Assembly (NCBI RefSeq): GCF_900172265.1
Contig: NZ_FWFK01000009.1
Location: 1-64,000, forward strand
DNA length: 64,000 nt
DNA from: Roseivivax jejudonensis
GTDB lineage: Bacteria > Pseudomonadota > Alphaproteobacteria > Rhodobacterales > Rhodobacteraceae
Direction: 5' to 3'
The notes under the pieces were generated by a model that ran no database searches, had not been told where the DNA came from, and saw only the letters and a list, made by a program, of their open reading frames with translations. Position numbers and translations under genes: made by a program. This document shows, one piece after another, positions 26,703 through 35,862 of the stretch. The stretch's first letter is position 1; every line of letters starts with the position of its first letter.

Positions 26703-27566
26703 ATGACCCGTACCGTCTACGTCAACGGAGAATACCTGCCCGAGCACGAGGCGCGGGTGTCGATCTTCGACCGCGCCTTCCTCATGGCCGACGGGGTCTA
26801 CGAGGTGACAAGCGTGCTTGGCGGCAAGCTGATCGATTTCGACGGCCACGCGCGGCGGCTCGAGCGTTCGCTCGGCGAACTCGAGATGAAGAGCCCGGTG
26901 ACGCCGGAGCAGCTGCTCGAGATCCACCGCGAACTGGTGCGCGTGAACGAGATCGAGGACGGGCTGGTCTACCTGCAGATCACGCGGGGCGCCCCCGGCG
27001 ACCGCGATTTCGCGTTTCCCGACCCGGACACCACCGACCCGACGATCGTTCTCTTCACGCAGTCGAAGCCGGGGCTGGCCGACAGCGCGGCGAGCCGCGA
27101 GGGGATCAAGGTGATCTCGATCGACGATCACCGCTGGGGCCGGCGCGACATCAAGACCGTGCAGCTTCTCTACCCGTCGATGGGCAAGATGATGGCCAAG
27201 AAGGCCGGCGCCGACGACGCCTGGATGGTCGAGGACGGCGCGGTGACCGAAGGCACGTCGAACAACGCCTACATCGTCGTCGGCAACAAGATCGTCACCC
27301 GGCAGCTGTCGACCGACATCCTGCACGGCATCACCCGTGCCGCTGTGCTGCGTTACGCGCGCGAGGCGCAGATGGAGGTCGAGGAGCGGCCGTTCACGAT
27401 CGCCGAAGCGCAGTCCGCGGACGAGGCCTTCGTCACCTCGGCCTCGGCCTTCGTCATGCCGGTGGTCGAGATCGACGGCGTCGCGCTCGGCGACGGCAAA
27501 CCGGGCCCGCGCGCGCGTCGTCTGCGCGAGATCTACCTCGACGAAAGCCGCAAGGCGGCGATCTGA
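26703..27566 (+). CDS. D-amino-acid aminotransferase (class IV PLP enzyme)
   Basis: This 287-residue fold-type IV aminotransferase has the PLP lysine at K151 (RRDIKTVQLL) and the E183 phosphate/pyridine contact region (AVTEGTSNNAY). The motif spacing is closest to D-alanine/D-amino-acid transaminases (D-Ala + 2-oxoglutarate to pyruvate + D-Glu) rather than BCAT. In this operon it could feed amino groups of D-amino acids into D-Glu, which the two upstream enzymes then convert. A GGAGG site lies before the ATG at 26703. Confidence 0.88.
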   Translation: MTRTVYVNGEYLPEHEARVSIFDRAFLMADGVYEVTSVLGGKLIDFDGHARRLERSLGELEMKSPVTPEQLLEIHRELVRVNEIEDGLVYLQITRGAPGDRDFAFPDPDTTDPTIVLFTQSKPGLADSAASREGIKVISIDDHRWGRRDIKTVQLLYPSMGKMMAKKAGADDAWMVEDGAVTEGTSNNAYIVVGNKIVTRQLSTDILHGITRAAVLRYAREAQMEVEERPFTIAEAQSADEAFVTSASAFVMPVVEIDGVALGDGKPGPRARRLREIYLDESRKAAI

Positions 27567-27575
27567 CGGGATCGG

Positions 27576-27594
27576 CCGGGCGGATGCCGCCCGG
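27576..27594 (+). terminator. Possible terminator after the D-amino-acid aminotransferase gene
   Basis: An 8-bp stem (CCGGGCGG / CCGCCCGG) with an ATG loop lies between convergent genes. Only TT follows, so termination may be weak or assisted. Confidence 0.45.
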
Positions 27595-27606
27595 TTGCGC
27601 GTGCGC

Positions 27607-28263
27607 CTAGACCGCGCGCGACGCCGTGTCGGCGGCCGGCGCGTCGGCCGAACGGGTGAAGCCGCGAAAATAGGCGTAGACGAGCGCGGCCGCCACGGCC
27701 ACGAGCGCGGATTTCGCGGCGAAGTCCGCGGTGAGACCGCCCCCGAGCGCCGCCGACAGCGCCGAGACGAGATCGCCCACAAGCGTGAGGGCTGCCACGA
27801 ACATCGCCGCGTGCGCCAGCCAGTCCCGCACCGCCGAGCGCCGGAGCGACCGGTCGGCGCGCGCGGCGCGCGCCACCCGCAGGTTCAGCACCAGGAACAG
27901 GGGTGCGAAAACGGCGAGGCTCGCCACAGCCGAGCGCACCCGCCAGGTCCCGAAAGACGGTGGCGCCGAATCCTGGCCCAGCCAGCCGTCGATGAGGGCA
28001 AACCCGAGCGACAACGCCTGGACGACGGACACAGCAAGCGCCACGAACATCAGTCCGTAGACCAGCGCTTCGCGCGCCGAGACCGCCGGCCGGGGCCGTG
28101 GCACCGGCAGCGGAAAGTCACCCGCCGCCCAGTCGCCGAGCGCCTTGTCCGCCTCCGCCCGGGACCAGCCCGCGGCGGTGAGCGCGCGGGCCACCTCGGC
28201 ACGCCCGTGCCCGGCCTTCAGCGCATCGGCGACGAAGGCGGCAAGCCGATCCTCGGATCGCAT
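27607..28263 (-). CDS. DUF5671-type membrane protein
   Basis: This 218-residue protein has an N-terminal helical, UBA-like segment (FVADALKAGHGRAEVARALT, about residues 10-29). About four hydrophobic membrane segments follow, between residues 65 and 200, as in DUF5671 proteins. The function is unknown. It is one base from the DUF1244 gene on the same strand, so the two are probably co-transcribed. Confidence 0.75.
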   Translation of the reverse strand: MRSEDRLAAFVADALKAGHGRAEVARALTAAGWSRAEADKALGDWAAGDFPLPVPRPRPAVSAREALVYGLMFVALAVSVVQALSLGFALIDGWLGQDSAPPSFGTWRVRSAVASLAVFAPLFLVLNLRVARAARADRSLRRSAVRDWLAHAAMFVAALTLVGDLVSALSAALGGGLTADFAAKSALVAVAAALVYAYFRGFTRSADAPAADTASRAV

Positions 28264-28264
28264 G

Positions 28265-28579
28265 TCAGCCCTTGGAACCGACGTTTTCGGAAAAGCTCTT
28301 CTCGAAGGCGGCCTGCGTGTCGGGCGACGCGTCGGTCTGGTAGTTCGCCTTCCATTCCGACATCGGCATGCCGTAGAAGATCTCGCGCGCCTGCTCCTTG
28401 TCCATGTCGATGCCGCGCGCGTTCGCGGCCTCCTGGTACCAGCGCGACAGGCAGTTCCGGCAGAAGCCGGCGAGGTTCATGATGTCGATGTTCTGTACGT
28501 CCGTCCGCTCTTCCATCAGGTGCTGGCGCAGGCGGCGGAAGGCGGCGGCCTCGAGTTCGATGCGGGTCTGGTCGTCCAT
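28265..28579 (-). CDS. DUF1244 family small protein
   Basis: This 104-residue soluble protein has the DUF1244 core: FRRLRQHLMEERTDVQNIDI, then the conserved FCRNCLSRWY with a CxxC pair, and the YGMPMSEWK segment. The function is unknown. The ATG at 28579 is preferred because GGAGG lies eight bases upstream; the GTG at 28588 would overlap that site. Confidence 0.85.
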   Translation of the reverse strand: MDDQTRIELEAAAFRRLRQHLMEERTDVQNIDIMNLAGFCRNCLSRWYQEAANARGIDMDKEQAREIFYGMPMSEWKANYQTDASPDTQAAFEKSFSENVGSKG

Positions 28580-28768
28580 GTCTGTCACCTCCGGATGCTG
28601 TCCCAGACATCGGCCTTTTGGCGGCCCGCTTCAAGACGCGGCGGGGCCGGGGCGTGGGCATCGCGGTATCGTGCCGGGAGCCGATCAGGGCTTGCCAAGC
28701 GTCCCTCGCGTCGCGCAGGCAGGAGGCAGAGAGCGGCGGGGGTCAAATCGACGGTGGCCCCGAGCCGC

Positions 28769-28782
28769 CGTTAGCGATAACG
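28769..28782. promoter_or_regulatory. LacI-type (CceR-like) operator upstream of pyk
   Basis: CGTTAGCGATAACG is an imperfect dyad (CGTTA / TAACG around GCGA), 110 bases before pyk. It resembles the TGTTAGCGCTAACA motif reported for the central-carbon regulator CceR/AkgR in Rhodobacter. The rest of the 312-base gap between the DUF1244 gene and pyk (28580-28891) shows no ORF I can support. Confidence 0.5.
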
Positions 28783-28891
28783 ATGCGATCGGGGCCGGCC
28801 GGAGCCGGTGTCCGGAGACGATTGCGGGCTACGGCCGGAGAGACACGAGCGCGGCCGCGGACCGAAAAGACCGAGCGGAACGGGAGATCCC

Positions 28892-30337
28892 ATGAGACGT
28901 ATGCGAAACGTGAAGATCGTGGCCACGCTGGGCCCGGCCTCCTCGGACTACGCGACGATCCGGGCGCTGCACGAGGCCGGTGCCGACGTGTTCCGGCTCA
29001 ACATGAGCCACGGCACGCACGACGAGATCGCCGCGCGCCACGCGATTATCCGGCAGGTGGAACGCGACCTCGATTCGACGATCGCGATCCTCGCCGACCT
29101 CCAGGGGCCGAAGCTGCGCGTGGGCCGCTTCGCCAACGGCGAGGAAGAGCTCGAGGAAGGCGCCGCCTTCCGGCTCGATCTCGACGATGCGCCCGGTGAC
29201 GTGCACCGCGTGCACCTGCCGCATCCGGAGATCTTCGCGGTGCTCGAACCGGGCGCGGCGCTTCTCGTCAACGACGGCAAGATCCGCCTTCGGGTCGAAC
29301 GCTGCGGATCCGACTTCGCCGAATGCACGGTGACGGTCGGCGGCACAATCTCCAACCGCAAGGGCGTGAACGTGCCGGACGTCGTGCTGCCGCTCGCGGC
29401 GCTATCCGACAAGGACCGCTCGGATCTCGATTTCGTCTGCGATCTGGGGGTCGACTGGCTGGCGCTGAGCTTCGTGCAGCGACCCGAGGACGTGACCGAG
29501 GCGCGCGAGCGGGCCCGCGGCCGCGCGGCGATCCTGTCGAAGATCGAGAAGCCGGCCGCGGTCAAGAGCTTCGACGCCATCCTCGCCGCGTCGGACGGGA
29601 TCATGGTCGCCCGCGGCGATCTCGGGGTGGAACTGCCGGTCCAGAACGTGCCGCCGATCCAGAAGCGTCTGACACGGGCCTGCCGCGCGGCCGCCAAGCC
29701 CGTGATCGTCGCCACGCAGATGCTCGAATCGATGATCGAGAGCCCGATGCCCACGCGGGCCGAGGTGTCCGACGTCGCCACCGCGATCTACGAGGGCTCC
29801 GACGCGATCATGCTGTCGGCCGAAAGCGCCGCCGGCCAGTACCCGGTCGAGGCGGTGCGGACGATGGACAACGTCGCGCAGGAGGTCGAGGGCGACCCCA
29901 ACTACCGCCAGATCATCGATGCGCAGCGCGGCGCCGAACGCGCCACGGTGGCCGACGCCATCGTCGCCGCCGCGCGCGAGATCACCGAGACCACCGACGT
30001 GAAGGCGATCTGCTGCTACACCCAGTCGGGCACGACGGCGCTCCTCGTCGCCCGCGAGCGGCCCCCGGCGCCGATCCTCGCGCTCAGCTCGGTGCAGTCC
30101 ACCGCGCGGCGCCTCGCGCTCAGCTGGGGCACGAAGTGCGTCATCACGGGCGAACTCGACCGGTTCAAGTCGGCGGTGGTCAATGCCGCCCGCGCCGCGC
30201 GCAAGCTCGGCTACGCCGGAACGGAGGACCAGATCGTGGTGACCGCGGGCGTGCCGTTCAACACGACGGGCACGACGAACATTCTTCGCGTCGCGCCCTG
30301 CGACGAACGTTTGATCTACAACACCGATCCGGAGTAG
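28892..30337 (+). CDS. pyk: Pyruvate kinase
   Basis: Pyruvate kinase of 481 residues converts PEP + ADP to pyruvate + ATP. It shows the N-terminal KIVATLGPASS and FRLNMSHG motifs, the catalytic lysine segment AILSKIEKP, and the metal-binding VARGDLGVELP. The C-terminal regulatory domain ends in a conserved VTAGVPFNTTGTTN. The start is placed at ATG 28892, after CGGGAGA. A terminator follows. Confidence 0.97.
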   Translation: MRRMRNVKIVATLGPASSDYATIRALHEAGADVFRLNMSHGTHDEIAARHAIIRQVERDLDSTIAILADLQGPKLRVGRFANGEEELEEGAAFRLDLDDAPGDVHRVHLPHPEIFAVLEPGAALLVNDGKIRLRVERCGSDFAECTVTVGGTISNRKGVNVPDVVLPLAALSDKDRSDLDFVCDLGVDWLALSFVQRPEDVTEARERARGRAAILSKIEKPAAVKSFDAILAASDGIMVARGDLGVELPVQNVPPIQKRLTRACRAAAKPVIVATQMLESMIESPMPTRAEVSDVATAIYEGSDAIMLSAESAAGQYPVEAVRTMDNVAQEVEGDPNYRQIIDAQRGAERATVADAIVAAAREITETTDVKAICCYTQSGTTALLVARERPPAPILALSSVQSTARRLALSWGTKCVITGELDRFKSAVVNAARAARKLGYAGTEDQIVVTAGVPFNTTGTTNILRVAPCDERLIYNTDPE

Positions 30338-30364
30338 CATTCGCTCGGCGCCTGGGGATCACCG

Positions 30365-30393
30365 GCGGCCCGTTCCGCGGGCCGCGCTCTTTT
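30365..30393 (+). terminator. Terminator after pyk
   Basis: An 8-bp stem (GCGGCCCG / CGGGCCGC) with a five-base loop is followed by GCTCTTTT. It falls between pyk and a small membrane-protein gene. Confidence 0.75.
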
Positions 30394-30407
30394 GGGGTGT
30401 GCCTCGC

Positions 30408-30632
30408 ATGGGACCCGATCTCGCTCTGACGCTCGGCCTCGTTCTGGCCGTGTTCGCCGTGCCCTCCGTCGCTTCCGCATTGTCGGACGGGCGCAGCCCC
30501 CGCATCTCCTCTCTCGTGGTCGCGATCTCCGGCGGGCTCGTGATCTACGCGCTGCGCGCCAAGCAGGGCGGCTACACCCTGGGCGACATTCCGGACGCGA
30601 TCTACCGCACGCTGTCGAGCTTCATGGGCTGA
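30408..30632 (+). CDS. Small membrane protein downstream of pyk
   Basis: A 74-residue protein with two hydrophobic segments (about residues 5-26 and 33-52) and a short cytosolic end. The ATG at 30408 and a GTG at 30399 are both possible starts. The function is unknown. Similar small ORFs between pyk and rpmI seem plausible in relatives, but I cannot confirm this. Confidence 0.6.
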   Translation: MGPDLALTLGLVLAVFAVPSVASALSDGRSPRISSLVVAISGGLVIYALRAKQGGYTLGDIPDAIYRTLSSFMG

Positions 30633-30798
30633 CGACCCGGCGCGGCGCGCGCGGCATATGCCAGGTCGCGCACCCGATATCCGCCGCTTGCATTCCTTCG
30701 CCGTCTGCTCTATCGCGACGGCTCGCACGAACCTGCGCGCGGCCGGCCGGATCGGTATGCCGAGTCGCGCGGTTATCTCTGACCGTCAGGAGACCGAA

Positions 30799-30999
30799 AT
30801 GCCGAAGATGAAGACCAAGTCGAGCGCCAAGAAGCGCTTCAAGGTGTCGGCGGGGGGCAAGGTCATCGCCGCCCAGGCCGGCAAGCGCCACGGCATGATC
30901 AAGCGCACCAACAAGTTCATCCGCGACGCGCGCGGCACGACCACGCTGTCGAAGCCCGACGCGAAGATCGTCAAGGGCTACATGCCCTACGACCGCTGA
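30799..30999 (+). CDS. rpmI: 50S ribosomal protein L35
   Basis: L35 of 66 residues. [20 protein letters not shown] and the C-terminal GYMPYDR are typical. ATG 30799 follows CAGGAGA; the longer in-frame reading upstream is not part of L35. infC, which usually precedes it, is absent here. Confidence 0.97.
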   Translation: MPKMKTKSSAKKRFKVSAGGKVIAAQAGKRHGMIKRTNKFIRDARGTTTLSKPDAKIVKGYMPYDR

Positions 31000-31018
31000 A
31001 CGAGAAGGAGCCTGAAGC

Positions 31019-31384
31019 ATGTCCCGTACCAAAGGCGGAACCGTCACCCACGCGCGCCACAAGAAGATCACCAAGGCGGCGAAGGGCTATTACGGCCGGC
31101 GCAAGAACACCTTCAAGGTGGCGCGCCAGGCGGTCGACAAGGCGAACCAGTACGCCACGCGCGACCGCAAGAACCGCAAGCGCAATTTCCGCGCGCTCTG
31201 GATCCAGCGCATCAACGCCGCTGTCCGCGCGCATGACGAGGCGCTGACCTATTCGCGCTTCGTCAACGGCCTGTCCAAGGCCGGGATCGAGGTGGACCGC
31301 AAGGTGCTCGCCGATCTCGCCGTGCACGAGCCCGAGGCTTTCGGCGCCATCGTCGAAAAGGCGAAAGGCGCACTCGCGGCCTGA
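31019..31384 (+). CDS. rplT: 50S ribosomal protein L20
   Basis: L20 of 121 residues, essential for 50S assembly and, in E. coli, the repressor of rpmI-rplT. It has the long N-terminal basic helix ([20 protein letters not shown]) and the [14 protein letters not shown] core. It follows rpmI by 19 bases. The usual downstream pheS is not present. Confidence 0.98.
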   Translation: MSRTKGGTVTHARHKKITKAAKGYYGRRKNTFKVARQAVDKANQYATRDRKNRKRNFRALWIQRINAAVRAHDEALTYSRFVNGLSKAGIEVDRKVLADLAVHEPEAFGAIVEKAKGALAA

Positions 31385-31412
31385 TACCACGGGTCTCGAG
31401 GCCGTCATTCGA

Positions 31413-31449
31413 GGGCGCGTCGCTTCCGGGCGGCGCGCCCTTCGCGTTT
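31413..31449 (+). terminator. Terminator-like hairpin after rplT
   Basis: A 10-pair stem (31413-31422 with 31431-31440, one G-U) is followed by TTCGCGTTT. It is a moderate terminator for the rpmI-rplT unit. Confidence 0.6.
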
Positions 31450-31492
31450 CCGGCACGACCCTCGGCGCGCGTGGGTCGACGCGCTTCGATCC

Positions 31493-31541
31493 TCCTTCAT
31501 CTTGCCGAAAAACCCCGGGGGTGCGGGGGCAGAGCCCCCGC
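31493..31541 (-). repeat. Dispersed intergenic repeat, copy B, terminator-like
   Basis: Read on the minus strand this is an 8-bp hairpin GCGGGGGC / GCCCCCGC with a three-base loop, then ACCCCCGGGGTTTTT and GGCAAGATGAAGG. It directly follows the minus-strand oppC-like gene and probably terminates it. The hairpin and the AAGAxGAAGG end are shared with other copies. Confidence 0.8.
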
Positions 31542-31571
31542 GCGTCGGTCCCGGCCCCGCGCCCGAGCCTG

Positions 31572-32537
31572 TCAGCGCTGCCGGATCCGCGGGTCGAGCG
31601 CGTCGCGCAGCCCGTCGCCCATGTAGTTCACGCCCAGCACCGTGAGCGAGATCGCGATGCCGGGCAGCAGCACCCGCTCGGGATACTCGACCATCCGCGG
31701 CACCGCGTCAGCGAGCATCTTGCCCCAGGTGGGGAAGTCCGAGGGAAACCCCACGCCGAGAAACGACAGGGCGCTTTCGGTGATGATCGCCGTGGCGAGG
31801 CCCAGCGTCGCCGAGACCATGATCGGCGACAGCACGTTGGGGAGGAGGTGGCGCAGCATGATCCGGCCCGGCGTCGTGCCGAGGGAGCGCGCCGCCAGCA
31901 CGAACTCGCGTTCCTTCAGCGCGAGGACGTCGCCGCGAACGATGCGCGCGGTCGGCATCCACGAGGTCACGCCGATCACCGCGACGATCAGGATGAACAT
32001 GCCGCCCTCCGGCCCGAAGGAGGCGCGCAGCGGTTGCCGGAACAGCGTCACCGCCACGAGCAGGAGCGGCAGGATCGGCAGCGCGAGAAAGAGGTCGGTC
32101 AGGCGCATGAGCACGCCATCGAGGCGCCGGAAAAACCCGGCGACCACCCCGATCGCCGTGCCGATCACCAGCGACAGGAGCATAGCCGCCCAGCCCACGG
32201 CGAGCGACGCGCGCCCGCCCGCGATCATCTGCGCGAGCATGTCGCGGCCCAGGTTGTCGGTCCCGAAGGGATGGGCCCAAGACACCGAGGCGTCGGCCGC
32301 CCAGAGCCCTGTCCAGATCGGCCGGAGGTTCTTGGCGCGGATGTCCAGCGTCTGCGGATCGGTGGTCCAGATCAACGGGCCGACCAGCACCGCAAGCGTG
32401 ACGAAGACGAGAAAGCCGCCGCCCGCGACCGCGCCGCCGTGGCGGGCGAACTGTGCCCAGACGTCGCGCCAGCGGCCACGCGGTGGCTCGTCGGGGCCGT
32501 CGTCGCGCAACGCCTCGGTGAAGCCGGTCTCAGTCAT
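31572..32537 (-). CDS. Peptide/nickel-type ABC transporter permease (OppC/DppC family)
   Basis: A 321-residue permease with an N-terminal OppC-type domain, then six membrane segments. The EAA-type loop (ALSFLGVGFPSDFPTWGKML, about 255-274) contacts the ATPase. The start is placed at ATG 32537, which overlaps the stop of the upstream permease; a longer reading adds only 12 residues. It works with the neighbouring permease, binding protein and fused ATPase. Confidence 0.92.
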   Translation of the reverse strand: MTETGFTEALRDDGPDEPPRGRWRDVWAQFARHGGAVAGGGFLVFVTLAVLVGPLIWTTDPQTLDIRAKNLRPIWTGLWAADASVSWAHPFGTDNLGRDMLAQMIAGGRASLAVGWAAMLLSLVIGTAIGVVAGFFRRLDGVLMRLTDLFLALPILPLLLVAVTLFRQPLRASFGPEGGMFILIVAVIGVTSWMPTARIVRGDVLALKEREFVLAARSLGTTPGRIMLRHLLPNVLSPIMVSATLGLATAIITESALSFLGVGFPSDFPTWGKMLADAVPRMVEYPERVLLPGIAISLTVLGVNYMGDGLRDALDPRIRQR

Positions 32538-33567
32538 AGCGGATCCTCGGGTCGAGCAGGCCGTAGAGGACATCGGCGATGAGGTTGAACACCACGATCA
32601 GCACCGCGAAGATGAAGGTCAGGGTCATGACCATCGGCAGGTCGTTGGCGAAGAGCGCCGTGATCAACAGCTGGCCGATCCCGTTCACCTTGAAGATCGT
32701 CTCGGTGATGATCGCGCCTCCAAAGATCGACGGCACGCCGAGCGCGATCACGGTGACCACGGGGATCATCGAGTTGCGCACCACGTGCACGCCGACGACC
32801 ACCGCCTCCGGCAGCCCCTTGGCGCGGGCCGTGCGGACGTAGTCCTGACGCAGGTTGTCGAGCGTGGCCGCCCGCATGTAGCGCGCGAACTGCGCGGTGA
32901 TCTGCAGCGCCAGCACCATCACCGGCATGATCATCTGGCGCAGTTGCACCACGAAGCTGTCCCAATCGGTCACCCGGTGCGTCGTATCGTAGATCGACGG
33001 CAGCCAGCCGAGCCCGACCGAGAAAATCACGATCAGCAGTGGCCCGGTGAAGAAAGGCGGGATCGAGAAGCCGACCATGGTCACGAAGGTCCCCGCCTGG
33101 TCGAACACCGAATACTGCCGATAGGCCGAGTAGATGCCGATCGGCAGCGAGATGAGGATGCCGACGACATAGGCCAGCCCGACGACCCAGAGCGTCTGCG
33201 GAAGACGCTGCAGCACGATATCGAGGACCGGCGAGCGGGTCTGCCAAGAGATCACGCGCAGCTCGCCGGAATAGAGTGCGGTGTCGGGCAGCCAGCCCAG
33301 CAGCCAGCTTTCGCGCGTCGCCCAGTCGACGAAGATCTGCGGCTCCAGAACGAAGAGCTGCCAAAGCCACTTGCCGTATTGCACGAGCGGCGGCTCGCCC
33401 AGCCCGAGCGCCTCGCGCATCTGCGCGCGCACCTCCGGCGGCACGGTCAGCGGCACCTGCGCGAGCGGATCGCCCGGCGCAAGCTGCAGCAGCATGAACA
33501 CGACGAAGCTGATGAAGATCAGCGTCGGCACCGCGAGGATCAGTCGGCGGATCGTGTAGGTCAGCAT
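32530..33567 (-). CDS. Peptide/nickel-type ABC transporter permease (OppB/DppB family)
   Basis: A 345-residue permease starting MLTYTIRRLILAVPTLIFIS, with the BPD-type permease domain and EAA loop VRTARAKGLPEAVVVG (about 224-239). It overlaps oppC by eight bases. Substrate specificity (oligopeptide, dipeptide, nickel or other) cannot be read from the permease. Confidence 0.93.
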   Translation of the reverse strand: MLTYTIRRLILAVPTLIFISFVVFMLLQLAPGDPLAQVPLTVPPEVRAQMREALGLGEPPLVQYGKWLWQLFVLEPQIFVDWATRESWLLGWLPDTALYSGELRVISWQTRSPVLDIVLQRLPQTLWVVGLAYVVGILISLPIGIYSAYRQYSVFDQAGTFVTMVGFSIPPFFTGPLLIVIFSVGLGWLPSIYDTTHRVTDWDSFVVQLRQMIMPVMVLALQITAQFARYMRAATLDNLRQDYVRTARAKGLPEAVVVGVHVVRNSMIPVVTVIALGVPSIFGGAIITETIFKVNGIGQLLITALFANDLPMVMTLTFIFAVLIVVFNLIADVLYGLLDPRIRYD

Positions 33568-33931
33568 CGGTGCACACCCGTGGCCGCCGACGCGGCCGCT
33601 CTGTCGCCTGGTCGGCCGTATCGCCAGGTCGCGTGCCGCCGAAACGTCCGAAGACGGCGCGGTCTCGGCGGTCCGGTGCGTTTCGACGCCTGCGCCAAGT
33701 GGTCCGCCGGCCGGCGGTGCGCATCGGCGTTGGCGCGCCGCGCGTCCGGCGGGTCCTGCACGGGGCAGGGTGCGCGCCGGATGGCCGGACCGGCCCGCTG
33801 GCCGCGGTCGCCACTCCGGGACGGCGTGATCTGCACCGGTGGCCGGCGCAGCCAGCCCGCCGGGCCGAAGGCTTTCCCCCGGGTCCGGCCAGGCAGGGCC
33901 GTCGCGGGCCCGACAGGCGACCGGAGGGGGA
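33568..33931. other. 364-base gap between binding-protein and permease genes
   Basis: This GC-rich gap on the minus strand separates the binding-protein gene from the permease genes. Short dyads occur, but there is no supported gene or clear promoter. Such gaps in transporter operons often hold a processing hairpin that lets the binding protein be made in excess; that is inference here. Confidence 0.4.
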
Positions 33932-35638
33932 TCAGCCCTCCTCGCGGGTCCAGTCGGCGATGTTCCACAATTCGCTGTCCCAGACGTTCAGCACGACCCC
34001 GCCGAGCGTGTTCGACTTGGCCGACACCCGACCGCGGTGCACGAGCGGCACGATGACCATCGAGTCGGCGGTGAGCATGTCGTTCAGCGTCTTGGCGATC
34101 TCCTGCCGGCGCGCGGGCTCCGCCGTCTGCGCCAGCTCGTCCAGAAGCGCGTCGTATTCCTCGCTGCAGAAGCGGTTGATGTTGGTGCCCTGCCACTGGG
34201 TATCGGGCTTGGGCTCCTCTCCGCAGCGATAGCGCGCGAGGTAGCTCTGCGGGTCGGTGCCGTCGAAGAGGTTGGCGTACATCTCCACGTCGGCATAGAA
34301 CTTCTGGAACGTGTCCGGGCTGGCGGGATCCGCGCCGAAGAACACCGAGCCGTCGATGTTGCGCAGCTCCGTCTCGACCCCGATCTCGGACCACCACTGC
34401 TTGATCAGCGCCTGGAAATCCTGCCGCACCGCGTTGGTCGAGGTCTGGAAGACGAGCGACAGGCGCTCGCCGTCCTTCTCGCGCACGCCGTCGCCGTCGC
34501 TGTCGGTCCAGCCGGCCTCTTCGAGAAGCGCGCGGGCGCCCTCGATGTCCTGTTCGAGACAGGCGGTGTTGTCCGAGGCGAAGCTTTCGGGCGCGGCGAC
34601 GAGGTTGCAGGTCGGGCGCCCGGCCTGGCCGTAGCCGACCTCGGTCAGAAGCTCCCGGTCGATCGCCATCGACAGAGCGCGGCGCACCGGTTCCTCGGTC
34701 AGGAAGGGATGCGGGTGCGCGACGGTCGATCGCTCGCCCTCGGGCAGGTCGGGCGACGGATCGGTCAGGTTCATCTCGATCCGCTCGACCAGTGTGCCGA
34801 ACGCGGCGATGATCTCGCCCTCGCCGGATTGCGCCATCTGGTCGAGGACGTCGGGGGCGAGCTGCGTGTTCCAGGCGTAGTCGTATTCGCCGGTCTCGAG
34901 CACCGCGCGCGCCGCCGCCATCTCGTCGCCGCCGCCCTTGAAGGTGACTGTTGCGAAGGCGGGCTTCTCGGGGTCACGGTAGTTCTCGTTGGCGGCAAAG
35001 GTGATCACGTCGTTCGGTCGGAAATCGGTCACCACGAACGGTCCGGTCCCGATCGGCGCGAAGTTCTCTTCGGTGCAGGACACGGCCGCGGCGCCGAGGC
35101 AGTCCTCGAATTGCGCCTTCTGGATGATCGGTGCCTGCGCCCCGACGAAGGGACCGTACGGAAACGGCTTCGGCGCGTCGAAGGTCACACGCACGGTGTG
35201 TTCGTCGACGGCCGTGACATCGGCCACACCGTCGTAGTTCGACCGCCATGAACAGCCGCCCTCGGGCGACATGCAGAACGCGGCGCTGAACACCACGTCC
35301 TCGGCGGTCATGGGCGTGCCGTCCGACCACAGGATGTCGTCGCGCAGGGACCACGTGATCGTGGTGAGATCCTCGGAGACGCCGCCGTTCTCCAGCGTCG
35401 GGACCTCGGTCGCGAGGTAGGGCACGAGCGTCGCGGTCTCGTCGTAGCGGGCGAGCGGTTCGAGAACGAGGCTCGCGGCCTGCACGTCCTTGGTTCCGCT
35501 CGAGAGGTAGGTGTTCAGAATGGACGGGGCCTGATGGTAGAGGATACGGACCTCGCCGTCCGATCCGCGCTCCGCGGCGGCCGGGCTGGTCAGAAGCGCG
35601 CCGGCGGCGGCCCCTGCGAGAAGGGTCTTGAGCGTCAT
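33932..35638 (-). CDS. Peptide-type ABC transporter substrate-binding protein
   Basis: A 568-residue family 5 solute-binding protein with an N-terminal signal peptide (MTLKTLLAGAAAGALLTSPAAA, cleavage near residue 22). The SBP_bac_5 domain includes WSLRDDILWSDGTPMTAEDV and the C-terminal extension typical of the family. It is periplasmic. The ligand is unknown; the adjacent M20 amidohydrolase suggests peptides or acylated amino acids. Confidence 0.93.
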   Translation of the reverse strand: MTLKTLLAGAAAGALLTSPAAAERGSDGEVRILYHQAPSILNTYLSSGTKDVQAASLVLEPLARYDETATLVPYLATEVPTLENGGVSEDLTTITWSLRDDILWSDGTPMTAEDVVFSAAFCMSPEGGCSWRSNYDGVADVTAVDEHTVRVTFDAPKPFPYGPFVGAQAPIIQKAQFEDCLGAAAVSCTEENFAPIGTGPFVVTDFRPNDVITFAANENYRDPEKPAFATVTFKGGGDEMAAARAVLETGEYDYAWNTQLAPDVLDQMAQSGEGEIIAAFGTLVERIEMNLTDPSPDLPEGERSTVAHPHPFLTEEPVRRALSMAIDRELLTEVGYGQAGRPTCNLVAAPESFASDNTACLEQDIEGARALLEEAGWTDSDGDGVREKDGERLSLVFQTSTNAVRQDFQALIKQWWSEIGVETELRNIDGSVFFGADPASPDTFQKFYADVEMYANLFDGTDPQSYLARYRCGEEPKPDTQWQGTNINRFCSEEYDALLDELAQTAEPARRQEIAKTLNDMLTADSMVIVPLVHRGRVSAKSNTLGGVVLNVWDSELWNIADWTREEG

Positions 35639-35862
35639 CGGGATCTCCCTGTCCGGCGGTTCATGCGCCGCCTGTCTGTTCTGGTTCCGATCGGTCGGAC
35701 CCGGCGCTAGTCGCTACCGGCCCGCGGGAAGATCGAAACAGAGATTCACGAAAAAGCAAGCCTCGCGCCGCGCGTGGCGTGTTTCGGGGAACGGGCATCG
35801 GTCGCAGGCGCCCGGAAAACGGCCGCTCGCCAGCTCGGGCGTCCGACGCGGCACCGCGAGGT

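Noticed and set aside
31642-34056. An 804-residue plus-strand open frame over the permease genes
   Set aside because: It has no recognisable domain and is rich in Arg, Asp and Gly as shadow frames usually are; the minus-strand permeases are well supported.
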